Part shown: piece after piece, positions 1-11,096 of the stretch
How positions within the stretch are numbered: position 1 is the first letter of the stretch
Layout of the letters: every line of letters starts with the position of its first letter
Source: Isoetes taiwanensis
Taxonomy: Eukaryota; Streptophyta; Lycopodiopsida; Isoetales; Isoetaceae
Direction of reading: 5' to 3'
Assembly: GCA_021234155.1 (NCBI GenBank)
Contig: JAJEKV010000520.1
Coordinates: forward strand, 1-64,000
Length of the DNA: 64,000 nt
Made by a program: the position numbers and the translations under genes
Notes under the pieces: generated by a model
Seen by the model: only the letters and a program-made list of their open reading frames with translations
Told to the model about the DNA's origin: nothing
Databases searched by the model: none

Positions 1-2157
1 ACCGAATGAAGTGAAGCCATGAGGAGGTGAGTCCCATAAGAGCCCAGTTGCCTTTTTCTGTCAAAAGCATTAGCCTAGCATCAGTCGTTCAAATTTGAGC
101 AGGATGTGGATGATTGAAGACAGAGTGAAGCCAGTTCTCATTTTCGATTTGCCTCCATTCGTGAAGTTGTTGCGCCAAGAATTTGCCATAAAATATAAAA
201 TTTGTGACGGATTCCATATTTGTTCAATGTCCTGAAAGGGAATTTCGGTGTTTTTAGTTAGCAGTGGATTTGTATGCAGGTGATATTTCAGCATTTTGTA
301 ATTCGAAAGTGGTGTATGCAAGCTGTCTATGGATCTTAACTAACAATAAGCCAGCGAAAATCTAGTGATAGGAATTGTATCACTAGATTGGCTTCCATCT
401 CCACACTGATTACATACCAGCAGTATACTCTGATACTCTGATCCGTGTAAAAGACGTAACTGCAGAAGGGAAAGTTCTGGGCTGGGAAATAATCCAGCGA
501 AAATCTAGTGATAGGAATAGTATTTTGAAATGCTTTGAAAGATAGTATAGCAACGATTTAGAATAGAAGATGTTATTACAGAGGGGAAACTTCTGAGCTG
601 GGCCATAGTTCATTGGGGCAGATACCAGTTCTCCAAGCCATTATATGCTGCATCAGACTTAACAACCTAGTATTTTTTGTTTCTTTACCTCAACCTTCCA
701 AGACAGCAGCGCCCTTAGCCAAGTATGCCTTCTACTGGAATTCAGGGCTTGACTAAATCTGTGGCACCATAAATTCACATTGTCTGAGGCATCAGACATC
801 TTACTGCTGCTAGAGAGTTACGGCCTATCCAATTCTGGATACATTGTGTTCCAGTTTAATTGTATTAATACAATATCTGAACAAATCTTGGAGAATCTTT
901 AGCATTTGGTGCACCTGGGCAAGCTTTTGTGGCATTCAGAAAACCAGGAGTTCTGTCTCAGGGGAGGTTCACAAATACGTTGGTTTTTTGTGAAGAAGGT
1001 AAATTCATGCAGTTTCCTCTATAGTTTGATAATTATACGAGACAATGTTGCAGGATTATGCATATGGTTTCAGTATGCAGCACGAATTCTTAGTTGCAGG
1101 CATATGAATGTTTTTTAGAATTGACAGATGCGTTGGCAACAAACATAATATGGTAATGCATTCTGTAAGATCAAACTGATTATGGGGTCAATTATATGCA
1201 TTTGTCTACCCAAGTGTCGCATGGCTATATCCACGCATTATATATGGGATTATCGAGACAATTGCAGCTTCCGGAGTGCATCATCTTTTGATCTTTTTAG
1301 TTGGGTGGCGATGTCTCCATCTCTTAGGGGATCTAGAGGAATTTTGGGGGATTGAACATGCACCTAAATGTGCACTTTATGCAATCAAAACTTATTGTTA
1401 TGGAATAAAACTTATTGTTAATGGAATTACGATGAAGCTTTGATCAATTCATAAATATTTGTTGCTTCATGTTGAAGATATGAGAAAGGGTATAGCGCTA
1501 GCAACCAAAATTGATTATTCATAAATTAGATTCTAAAAAGCTAGTTTGTTATCATTTACAATAACTCTCTCTCCCTTAGGTTACGGGGACTTGGATTTTT
1601 ACTTCTAATGATTATGTTCAAAAATAGATCTGAAAACATGTGACTAGAATTGTGCTTCATGCCATTATGGATTGCCCAACTCGCTCGCTTGCATGCTGAA
1701 TTTTGTAAATTACAATAGGAACACATGTCATATATGAACTTGCAAATAACTGATGAACACAAAAACTCTTAGTTCACTTTGAAAAATAATATCTTGAATG
1801 GATCTTGAATGAATCACTTTGAATCGTAATCTTGCTATTGTAGAGAACTTTTAATTGGACTAGAGCATACATTTGATTTTTAGTTTTTAATTGCGTTCTT
1901 TGCAACTCATGCTCGATGTGTTGTGTGTATATTATCGTTGATACCCAATGACATCGTAAAAATCAAGTGGTTTTGGAATTGAAAGATTCAAAAATGGGAA
2001 TTTTGAATTTCTAATGTGACATCGTGGTTACTATCCTCAAAAGTGACTTACCTATTTTAAAAGTCAAATATTACTATGTCATTGAATATCTTCTCAAAGT
2101 CAATGGGAGATATGATTAAAAGAAAAAAATTGTCATAACTATTATATCTCTCATCAT
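1..2157. other. Intergenic, no supported gene
   Basis: AT-rich sequence with only short open frames on both strands, none resembling a known protein. It holds a 25-bp direct repeat (351-375 and 494-518) and nothing else I can name. Confidence 0.6.
351..518. repeat. 25-bp direct repeat pair
   Basis: The string starting CCAGCGAAAATCTAGTGATA occurs at 351-375 and again at 494-518. The first copy is followed by TTGTATCACTAGATTGG, whose ATCACTAGAT is the reverse complement of part of the repeat, so it can fold into a hairpin. Confidence 0.7.
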
Positions 2158-2185
2158 ATAAAATTATGTAGGTGTTTTTGAAATG

Positions 2186-2261
2186 TGACGTGGCTTGAGG
2201 AAAAAAAAGTGACGTGGAGCAAGAAAAAGATGACGTGTACATGGGAAAAAATTCCACGTCA
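2186..2261. promoter_or_regulatory. Cluster of four ACGT-core motifs
   Basis: TGACGTGG at 2186 and 2210, TGACGTG at 2231 and the opposite-strand CCACGTCA at 2254 lie within 76 bp. ACGT cores in this context are typical binding sites of plant bZIP factors. The cluster is kept in R2. No gene start lies just downstream, so a role is only a guess. Confidence 0.35.
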
Positions 2262-4039
2262 GCAAGTTAGATTGGGATGGAGGGCCAGGGATTTCTTCGG
2301 GTTAAGCGAAGCGGGGCTTTAGCGTCCGGTGGAGCTTGGCTATGGGCATGCTGCTTTGGGCTTGGGATCGAGAGAGAAATCTCTGCTTAAAAGCGAGGGT
2401 CTTAAAGCGGTATGAGGGGCTGGAAGGTTAGAGTTGAGACAAAGGTAGTAAGTTGTGTGCTAGTGTTTTGAAGACCACTGTCTTTTAAGATATTTAAAGT
2501 TGCCCTTTGCGGGGGCCGCCGTGATTTTCATCAATAAACTAGATGAGCTAATTCAAGCAGTAGCCCTTGAGTAGATTGGATTGCAGTGCGCCCACAGTGT
2601 TTTGAGGTATCAGAGGTTTTAAAGAGGTGGAGGGTCTTAAAAGGCACCATAGGCCAGAGCTTGGGTTCTCAAGTTCAGCAGAGAAGACATCGGTTTTATG
2701 CGAGGTTCCATTTCTTACGCTTGCTTTCTTCATTTTGGTTTGCCACTTTAAGCTATAGGCGGTGTGTTAGAATGTATCTGGAAACATGGAAGGGGAGATT
2801 TTGTAGCAAGCAGGGGTTTTCATTGAGGGCGAGCATTTTGGATAGATTGGGCCAAGAAAATTTATGTGAAGATGAATTGGTGGCATCCGGCTACAAGCTT
2901 CACCTTAGATGGAGATATCTTTGCGTAAGGCGAAGTTTGAAATGCGGACTTAAATTTCTAGCTAACCTAAAGCCAAATCCATTTGCCAAAAAATGTGATT
3001 GAAATCCGGGCGCAAGCTTGAAAACCGAAAATGGCACTACCTTGCATGCAACCATTGGCGATCTCTACTTGAAAGCTTTACGTGCGGGCGCCAACTATTT
3101 GAATCGCCCACTTTACTTGAAGCGCCAAACTTGCTAATAATGAGAACTTCCCATTTGTTAATAGTTCTACATGCTAATGGCCGAGCTTTCCATTTGTCAA
3201 TAGTTCTATAAGAGATCCGATTGCCATCTCCCTCTTCTCCATACACTTTCTTTGGCCTATATTATTACCTCTTTTTTTTTAAATGCGGGTCCTTTGTAAT
3301 TAATCTATAAGTTATGTGGATCATTTGTGCAAGAATAGAGAAATCTGAGAATGTATAGTGGCTAAGACAAAGCTGGCGGTTTTTATGTCTTACCAGACAA
3401 TAGCTTGCCGGGTAAGAATCTCGATTTAGAGGTCGTTGTTACGCCTTTGCTCGAACTTTTGCAAAAAAAGCGGGTTGAAAGTGTAACAATCCGTCCAACT
3501 CTTGCATTCTGAGCATGCTCTTTGGAATAAAGAGAAGGCTATGTGATTAATTTAATTTTTTTTTATGTGAATGTGATGCGAAAAGCGGGTTGTATCAATC
3601 TTACCTTGAGAAAGAGGCTGGCGGCTTTTCAAGGCTAGTCTAGAATCAGGGTACTAGTTGGGGAAAGTCCAACTCTTAGAAAAGGCGATGATTTGCATGT
3701 ATGACATTAAATTGTACTTTTGTGCAAAGCGGACATAATTCATATATCGGTTATCACTAACTTTAAATTGTACTTTTGTGCAAACAAACATAATTCATAT
3801 ATCGGTTATCACTAACTCCCAACACCATATAGAAATACAACTCGGCTCAAAGCGATATTATTTGTATCTACGATATATTAAAACCGATCCACCAAAACCA
3901 TTTGGCGTTTAACCAATGGCAAACGCCACGATGCCCTATCTTTGTAAAAAGATAACATCAATACCCATTGCTCCTTCTCGCATTTAGTAGAATTTGAGAT
4001 AACCTCATAGGTTCATGGCGTTAGGGCTTACAGGGCAAT

Positions 4040-4625
4040 CTGAGGATTCTATGAAAATTTCAGCAATATCCATAAGACTTTTGGGGTATATTAATATTGA
4101 CGAGTTCAAAAACTCGTATATTAGAGAATCTAGGAGTGTGTATAGGATCTTGGGAATCTATACAAATCTTGAGTGGATCTTTAAATCAAATCTAGGAATT
4201 CAAGAGAATATTCATAAAATATTTGTGAATCTAAAGGAATCTTGATGGAATCTTGGAGAATCTAGAGGAATCTTCATAGAATCTAATGGAATCTAGAACA
4301 AATTACATAGAATCTAGAGGAATCTTGATAGAATCTTGAAGAGAATGGGGAAAACCTTTATAGAATCTAGAAGAATCAGATAGAATCTTAGAGAAGCCAT
4401 GGGTATCTTGGAATAATCTTTGTGAATCTAAAGGTATATAAGGGAATCTCTATAAAATCCTTGAGAATCGAGGGGAATCTTTATGGAATCTTAAAGAATC
4501 TTGGAGAATCTTCATAGAATCTAATGGAAACTAGAAGAGCCTAGATGGTATCTTGAGGAATCTAGAGGAATTTCGGGATAATCTTTGAAAATCTACGAAA
4601 CCTTTGTAGAATCTAGGTGAATCTT
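4040..4625. repeat. Degenerate GAATCT minisatellite tract
   Basis: Dozens of imperfect repeats built around GAATCTAGAGGAATCTT and GAATCTTGATAGAATCTT, with irregular spacing of roughly 10-20 bp. Low complexity; the open frame across it (from 4015) is not a credible gene. Confidence 0.7.
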
Positions 4626-4722
4626 TCACACTGGCATGTTTTGCATGGTTAGCTTCATATGTCTAAAATACTCAGAATAGACACATTCAACTCGTATAGG
4701 CCCTACATAGTACAAACACTTG

Positions 4723-4811
4723 CATATCATATCATATCATATCATATCATATCATATCATATCATATCATATCATATCATATCATATCATATCATATCAT
4801 ATCATATCATA
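4723..4811. repeat. ATATC microsatellite (R1)
   Basis: About seventeen uninterrupted ATATC units, ending R1. Confidence 0.95.
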
Positions 4812-4849
4812 ATCATATATAATAAAATTATGTAGGTGTTTTTGAAATG

Positions 4850-4924
4850 TGACGTGGCTTGAGGAAAAAAAAGTGACGTGGAGCAAGAAAAAGATGACGT
4901 GTACAGGGGAAAAAATTCCACGTC
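4850..4924. promoter_or_regulatory. ACGT-core motif cluster, R2 copy
   Basis: Same four-motif arrangement as in R1: TGACGTGG at 4850 and 4874, TGACGTG at 4895 and CCACGTC at 4918, with the spacing preserved. Confidence 0.35.
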
Positions 4925-6699
4925 GCTAGTTAGATTGGGATGGAGGGCGGGATTTCTTCAAGGGTTAAGCGAAATGGGGCTTTAGCGTCCGGTGGAGCTT
5001 GGCTATGGACGCTTTGCTTTGGGCTTGGTAGAAAGAGAGAGAAATCTCTGCGCTTAAAAACGAGGGTCTTAAACTGGTATGAGGGCCTGGAAGGTTAGAG
5101 TTGAGACAAAGGCCGTAAGTTGTGTGCTAGTGTTTTGAAGACCCTGTCTTTTAAGATATTTAAAGTTGCCCTTTTGGGGGGCCGTGATTTTTCATCCAAT
5201 AAACTAGATGAGCTAATTCCAAGCGGTAGCCCTTGAGTAGATTTGTTGGATTGCGCCCGCCATGGTGTTTTGAGGTATCGAGAGGTTTTAAAGAGGTGGA
5301 GGGTCTTAAAGGCACCATAGCCCGAGCTTGGGTTCTCCCTTCAACAGAGAAGACATCGGTTTTATGCGGGTTCCATTTCTTACGCTTGCTTTCTTCATTT
5401 TGGTTTGCCACTTTAAGCTATAGGCGGTGTGTTAGAATGTATCTGGAAACATGGAAGCGGGGAGATTTTTGTAGCAAAAGCGAGGGGTTTTCATTCGGGC
5501 GAGCATTTTGGATAGATTGGGCCAAGAAAATTTATGTGAAGATGAATTGGTGGCATCGGCTACAAGCTTCACCTTAGATGCGGATATCTTTGCGGAAGAC
5601 GAAAATTTGAAATGGGACTTAAATTTCTAGCTAACCTAAAGCCAAATCCATTTGCCAAAAAATCGTGATTGGAAATCCGGATGGCAAGCTTGAAATAGAA
5701 AATCGGCACTACCTTGCATGCAACCATTGCTGATCTCTACTTGAAAGCTTTGCGTGCGCCTAACTATTTGAACTGCGCACTTACTTGAAAGGCGCCAAAC
5801 TTGCTAATAAAGAACTTCCCATTTGTTAATAGTTCTACATGCTAATGGCGAGCTTTCCATTTGTCAATAGTTCTATAAGAGATCCCGATTGCCATCTCCC
5901 TCTTCTCCATACACTTTCTTGCTGGCCTATATTATTACCTCTTTTTTAAATGCGGGTCCTTTGTAATTAATCTATAAGTTATGTGTTGTTGCAGAGAATA
6001 GAGAAATACTGAGAATGTATAGTGGCTAAGACAAAGCCTGCTGCCTTTATGTCTTACCGAGCAATAGCTTGCCGGTAAGAATCTCGATTTAGAGGTCGTT
6101 GTTCTTGCCTTTGCTCGAACTTTTGCAAAAAAAACAGGTTGAAAGTGTAACAATCCGTCCAACTCTTGCATTCACGAGCATGCTCTTTGGAATAAAGAGA
6201 AGGCTATGTGATTAATTTAATTTTTTTTATGTGAATGTGATCAAAAACGGGTTGTATCAATCTTACCTTGAGAAAGAGATCTGGCTTTTCAAGGCTAGTC
6301 TAGAATCCAGGTACTAGTTGGGGAAAGTCTAACTCTTAGAAAAGGGCAGTGAACTGCATGTATGACATTAAATTGTACTTTGTGCAAACAGACATAATTC
6401 ATATATCAGTTATCACTAACTTTAAATTGTACTTTGTGCAAACAAACATAATTCATATATCAGTTATCACTAACTCCCAACACCATATAGAAATACAACT
6501 CAGCTCAAACGATATTATTTGTATCTACGATATATTAAAACCTGATCCACCAAAACCATTTGGCGTTTAACCAATGCGGCGGCAACGCCGCCGCATGCCT
6601 GTCTTGTAAAAAGATAACATCAATACCCATTGCTCCTTCTCGCACCGTAGGACTGAGATAACCTCATAGGTTCATGACGTTAGGGCTTACAGGCAATCT

Positions 6700-7288
6700 A
6701 CAGGATTCTATGAAAATTTCAGCAATATCCATAAGACTTTGGGGTATATTAATATTGACGAGTTCAAAAAACTCGTATATTAGAGAATCTAGGAGTGTGT
6801 ATAGGATCTTGGGGAATCTATGCAAATCTTGAGTGGATCTTCGCAAATCTAGAGGAATTCAAGAGAATATTCATAAAATATTTGTGAATCTAAAGGAATC
6901 TTGATGGAATCTTGGAGAATCTAGAGGAATCTTCATAGAATCTAAGGGAATCTAGGACAATTTACATAGAATCTAGAGGAATCTTGATAGAATCTTGAAG
7001 AATCTGGGAAAACCTTTATAGAATCTAGAAGAATCTGCATAGAATCTTAGAGAAGCCATGGGTATCTTGGAATAATCTTTGTGAATCTAAAAGGTATATA
7101 AGGGAATCTCTATAAAATCCTTGAGAATCGAGGGGAATCTTTATGGAATCTTAAAGAATCTTGGAGAATCTTCATAGAATCTAATGGAAACTAGAAGAGC
7201 CTAGATGGTATCTTGAGGAATCTAGAGGAATTTCGGGATAATCTTTGAAAATCTACGAAACCTTTGTAGAATCTAGGTGAATCTTTCC
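6700..7288. repeat. Degenerate GAATCT tract, R2 copy
   Basis: Counterpart of the tract at 4040-4625, with the same order of variant units, so it was duplicated as part of the larger repeat rather than expanded separately. A short related stretch continues at 8041-8175. Confidence 0.7.
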
Positions 7289-7383
7289 TGCTTGGCATGT
7301 TTTGCATGGTTAGCTTCATATGTCTAAAATACTCAGAATAGACACATTCAACTCGTATAGGCCCTACATAGTACAAACACTTG

Positions 7384-7456
7384 CATATCATATCATATCA
7401 TATCATATCATATCATATCATATCATATCATATAATATCATATCATATCATATCAT
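7384..7456. repeat. ATATC microsatellite (R2)
   Basis: About fourteen ATATC units with one variant (ATAATATC), shorter than the R1 copy. Confidence 0.95.
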
Positions 7457-7470
7457 AATCATATATAATA

Positions 7471-8224
7471 TATTATAGAAACTCATGGGGGTGGTTACAA
7501 AATAGCACATTATATATAAATCTTTGATCTTGGCCTTTGAATAAAAAAGTTGGTGAGGTGGCGTAGCTTAAGCCCTTGGATTTTGATGGGGGCATGCATG
7601 AGTCATGCATGGGGGCATACACCCCATCCGCGTGGCCGTCGGATCAAAGGGAAGGCCCGAAATCATAGCCCTTGATTTTCGTAAGGAAGGTGCAAGGAAG
7701 GTTCCTTAAAGGTAATTTGGTGTAGCAGATCTTAACCGTTAGATCAAAAGGTGAGCATAAATCCTAACCATTAACTTTTTAATATTAAATTGATTTTTTT
7801 TTAAAGGAGGTGAGGTGGCACTTTCATTAATAAAAAGGTAATGAGGTGGCAAAATATTTATGAATGGACTTTCTTGGAAGCTTCCTTCTGTTTAATCACT
7901 TTCAAAGGCACGTAGCTTGGCAAATGAGAGGGTCGGAATGAAGGTGGGACCTATGCCATTGGACTTCTCTCGTCGAGAACTTTCCAATGAGTGGTGCTTT
8001 GCCACTATTTTGTTGCAGCTACAGCCCACATGATCAAACACTAAGAATCTTTTTGGAATCTTCGAGATTCAAGGAATCTATAGTAAGTTGAAGGAATCTA
8101 GAAGAATCTTTATAAGATCTTAGAGAATCCAGAGGAATATCGTAATCTTAGAGAATCTATGGGAATTCCAAGAGAGCATCTCTGAGAATGTAAACCTTCC
8201 TAGAAACCATGAAATATCAAGCTG
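7471..8224. other. Intergenic, no supported gene
   Basis: AT-rich, with repeated GGTGAGGTGGC-like phrases (7552, 7810, 7850) and two CCGT(T/C)(G/A)GATC words (7638, 7737). GAATCT-type low-complexity sequence begins at 8041. Confidence 0.5.
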
Positions 8225-8410
8225 AGTGTGGCATCTTAGATTCTCGTTCACAGATGTAAAGTCTGGAGAAAAGATGATGAAAAGTATTGGAGCTAGATAG
8301 ACAAATGATGCTCCCTGTATCAGGGGTAATCTTGAACCAAAGCATGTATGTAACAATGTGGTGATACCAGATACCAGAAGCATAGTGGAGATGACCTTGG
8401 CAGTATCGAC
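8225..8410 (-). pseudogene. Nucleobase-ascorbate transporter exon fragment
   Basis: Read leftwards from 8410 the translation starts VDTAKVISTMLLVSGITTLL and contains FGSRLPLIQG, then SFVYLAP and SPDF. This order (an ATVIS-type helix, the SGITTLL helix, then G-RLPLIQG-SFVYLAP) is characteristic of plant NAT-family (nucleobase-ascorbate/xanthine-uracil permease) membrane proteins. A TTTTTTTAG acceptor sits immediately upstream at 8411-8412. After about 55 residues the similarity runs out into GAATCT-type low-complexity sequence, and no other NAT exon is found nearby, so this is a captured or decayed fragment. Family call firm; member not determinable. Confidence 0.75.
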
Positions 8411-8861
8411 CTAAAAAAAGGTCCCCATATATATCAAAAACCAAGCAACACGTAGAAACTAAAAAACTGAAAATGAGTTGCAAATCCTTCGTTTAAGCAA
8501 AGATAGTGCTTACATCAGTTTAAGCTCTGAAATTTCGCTTGTATATATATATGTATGTATATATATGAATTTTGCTTATCTCAAGCAACCTTCCATTGAC
8601 TGGGATCCAATAACTAAAGTGAAAGAAACAGATAGCAACAGATAGCAACATTGAATTATACTCCTACGCATTTTAGACTCATCTGTTACTTGAGTCATAA
8701 TGAGCATATAAGAATACAAATTTACCGACCATATTATGATCTTCTAACATAGAACATGTACTCCTAGGTGGGGAAAGTTGTTACCTGCAACCGTCCATAG
8801 TAAAACAAGAGTTAGAACCGTTGTCAACTACAGGAATGCAGGTGTCATAGCTTTTAAAATA
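8411..8861. other. Non-coding sequence between NAT exon and LINE
   Basis: Contains a TA/GTA microsatellite near 8540-8570 and no conserved open frame. The expected upstream NAT exon is not visible. Confidence 0.5.
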
Positions 8862-8871
8862 CCCCCTTGCT
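8862..8871. repeat. LINE target-site duplication, left
   Basis: CCCCCTTGCT occurs here just before the LINE remnant and again at 9400-9409 just after its poly(A) tail. Confidence 0.75.
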
Positions 8872-9398
8872 TGTAGCCTCGGGGTGAATGTCCAGTCCAC
8901 GGGTTCAAGCCTCGAATGTAGTGGAAACATGCCCTTTATGTGGGAGGCGACGTGAGACCATTGAGCATTGCTTTGTCCTATGCACAGAGGTAGGGGCAGC
9001 TTGGTCCTGGGTGAGAGCCCTCTTTGGGACTTCATTATGCAGTCAGAAGATTCTCTTGGGAGTCCTTCCTAGCAGGTGGGCAAAGTGGCCAAGAGGCGGC
9101 GTTTCATTTATGGGGAGCTTGGCTTTTGTGGCTGATTTGGAAAAGGCGGAGAGCGAAGGTCTTTTCGACGCTGATGTTTAGCCCTTACCGGTTGGTTCGA
9201 TTTTGAGGCATAAGTTGTGGCGGCGTGTACCAAGTCTCAAACTTGTGCAGCACAGTTAAGCGGGAAATTTGGTCGAGCAGTCCTACAGTTGTGGATCATG
9301 ATGGGCGCTTCATTTCTTAGCACCACACTTGTCATTGTACTTGATCGCATTCTAGTGGTTTAATATATTCTTATATTCTTAAAAAAAAAAAAAAAAAA
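8872..9398 (+). mobile_element. 5'-truncated plant LINE (3' end only)
   Basis: The plus-strand translation from about 8888 contains CPLCGRRRETIEHCFVLC, the Cys-x2-Cys...His-x4-Cys zinc knuckle (zf-RVT) at the C-terminus of plant L1-type reverse transcriptases. A shift of frame near 9060-9110 leads into LWGAWLLWLIWKRRRAKVF, the usual tail of the same domain. The element ends in eighteen A residues (9381-9398) and is flanked by a 10-bp duplication, so it inserted by target-primed reverse transcription as a short 5'-truncated copy. No RT catalytic core is present; it cannot move by itself. Confidence 0.9.
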
Positions 9399-9399
9399 C

Positions 9400-9409
9400 C
9401 CCCCTTGCT
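9400..9409. repeat. LINE target-site duplication, right
   Basis: Second copy of CCCCCTTGCT, directly after the poly(A) run. Confidence 0.75.
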
Positions 9410-9633
9410 ATCGGTGTCATAGGAGTTCCTACATTAGAGAAATCATATTGGTGGTCTACATGCTCAAATATCTCCCTTATACAATTACTACATAGTTGGT
9501 CTATTCACCCACAATGAAAAATATTTTAACAAAACATCTATAACTATATCTAGACCAATATGTCTAGATGAGCATAATGAGAAATGGTAAAAACTACCAC
9601 TAGAATGATGGAATTTGTTATGCTTCAATAATC

Positions 9634-10990
9634 ATATGTGAGTAAGGCATAATCATCACACCCATAATCAACGTCATAGTGCTCTATCAAGCTTGAAACA
9701 TAGTTTGAGAAAATCCTCATCATTAACTATGTTTTTGCCATCATTTGGCAATAATGACAATAATCCATTTGTTGGATTTCATAACAGATGCTTTATAAAA
9801 ACCAAAGTAGAAAAGAACACGGTTGTTAGTCTCCATCCCTTCCAATCCTTGTTGTTCCTCTGTGGAAACCATTGTTCTGACTAGTGATTACCTCAATCCG
9901 GCATGCCTTTGTTAAGATTGACACAATAATACATGCCCTTTGTCTCGGTGGCGGAAATAATAGAAGAGTTGGCTTGCAATATAGATAATTTGTCATAAAT
10001 TGGTCAAGAAAAAGTGAATCCTAGCACAACTTCGGGCTTTTTCTTACTAGTACGTTATATATGAGTAATGCCATAATACCATCATCTTGAGAAGTTCGTG
10101 CATATTTTTTCTATGGTGTGCAAAGCTTTCAAGTGAAATTAGATGTTTTATCACCTCCAAAATATGAAAAATACCCCATTCAAGATTGCATCTGAGGTCA
10201 AAAATAAACACTTGCAATAATAATTTTTACGTGCATCACGTGTCTCAACCGAGGTCAACCAAAATCGCCTTCATAAGTTACTCAGGACTTCGGCATATGG
10301 GAAAAAACCGTTATCACGTATGTCCATGTCCGAAATGCGGCTATCTAGCTTTGGTGATGTGCGAACCTCGAGATTAGCCCCGATTATCCTCTTTATTTCT
10401 ACACGGCAAAGCGTGGCCTTCCCATAAGGAAATCCCTATTTGCCAATTTCGAAACATTTTGTGGCCCAATAGTCATTTGTCAAACCCTTGCATGCAAGGT
10501 TTTTAGCTTCCGGCAAATACCATCGCAACTTATTATTCCTAGCATGACCCACTTTTTTAGGGATAATAATATCTCTCAAACTTGTCAAACTTTATTGTTT
10601 GCCACTAAAATTGGTTATTGTTCCAATGTCCATTCCCAATCCTTGGTGTCAAAGTTCCCACAACCGAATGCTAGAAATTAATAAACTAGCTTTCCAACAA
10701 GGGGACCCACTTGCCAAATTAAAATATTTTCATAGTCTAATAGATCCTTGGCAAAAGCAAACCCCTTGTAAATTTTCTATCCTTGCATATGGCCAAACCT
10801 TTGCAAATATATCACCCTTAGCATGCCCTTTACGGGATATCAATTTCTCCACCACATGTAAAAATTTAGTGTCTGCCTCTGAAATTGATTGTTGCTTCAG
10901 AAATTCTCTAAATGCATGATCTCTGGCGCCTAACTTCCATATATTAATGGAATATTCTCTTTTTTCTAGAATGTTGAATATCCATTCTTT
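9634..10990 (-). pseudogene. Unrecognised broken gene downstream of U1 RT
   Basis: Long protein-like stretches are readable leftwards, in changing frames and with a few stops. One runs from about 10990 (includes EWIFNILEKREYSINIWKLG and ISEADTKFLHVVEKLISRKG). One at 10575-10283 includes NNKLRWYLPEAKNLACKGL, one in-frame TAG, then DMDIRDNGFFPYAEVLSNL. One at 9890-9634 ends in DDYALLTYDY and a stop. It lies just 3' of the U1 RT on the same strand, and U2-U4 have nothing equivalent, so it is either a third gene of the parental element or an older gene that U1 inserted beside. Introns could explain some breaks. I do not recognise the family. Confidence 0.45.
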
Positions 10991-11096
10991 CTTTAGAGAG
11001 CCTTGATGACCTTAAATAACAAGGGGTAGAAGGCATGTAAGATTTTTGCATCCTTGTCATTATAATAAGTCTATGAGCTGCAAAACTTGTTTTGCT

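Larger units (their letters stand above)
2158..4821. repeat. Long direct repeat R1 (about 2.66 kb)
   Basis: The whole segment recurs in direct orientation at 4822-7470. Both copies begin with AAAATTATGTAGGTG, contain a cluster of ACGT motifs, a GC-richer middle, a long degenerate GAATCT tract and an ATATC microsatellite at the right end. Open frames in both orientations are not conserved between the copies (indels break them), so I see no coding function. Either a segmental tandem duplication or two head-to-tail copies of a non-autonomous element; no terminal repeats or target duplication found. Confidence 0.85.
4822..7470. repeat. Long direct repeat R2 (about 2.65 kb)
   Basis: Second copy of the segment at 2158-4821, same orientation, directly adjacent. 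Differences are mostly short indels; many fall at CAG, CTG or CCGG positions (for example TTCTGAGC in R1 versus TTCACGAGC in R2). At 6577-6595 this copy has an 8-bp perfect hairpin, GCGGCGGC-AAC-GCCGCCGC, that R1 lacks. Confidence 0.85.

Noticed and set aside
4723-4811. CRISPR-like array
   Set aside because: Uninterrupted 5-bp microsatellite without spacers.
10186-10377. Plus-strand frame with CPCPKC resembling a CACTA transposase-associated domain
   Set aside because: The minus strand at the same place gives a longer, more convincing frame (DMDIRDNGFFPYAEVLSNL) contiguous with other blocks.
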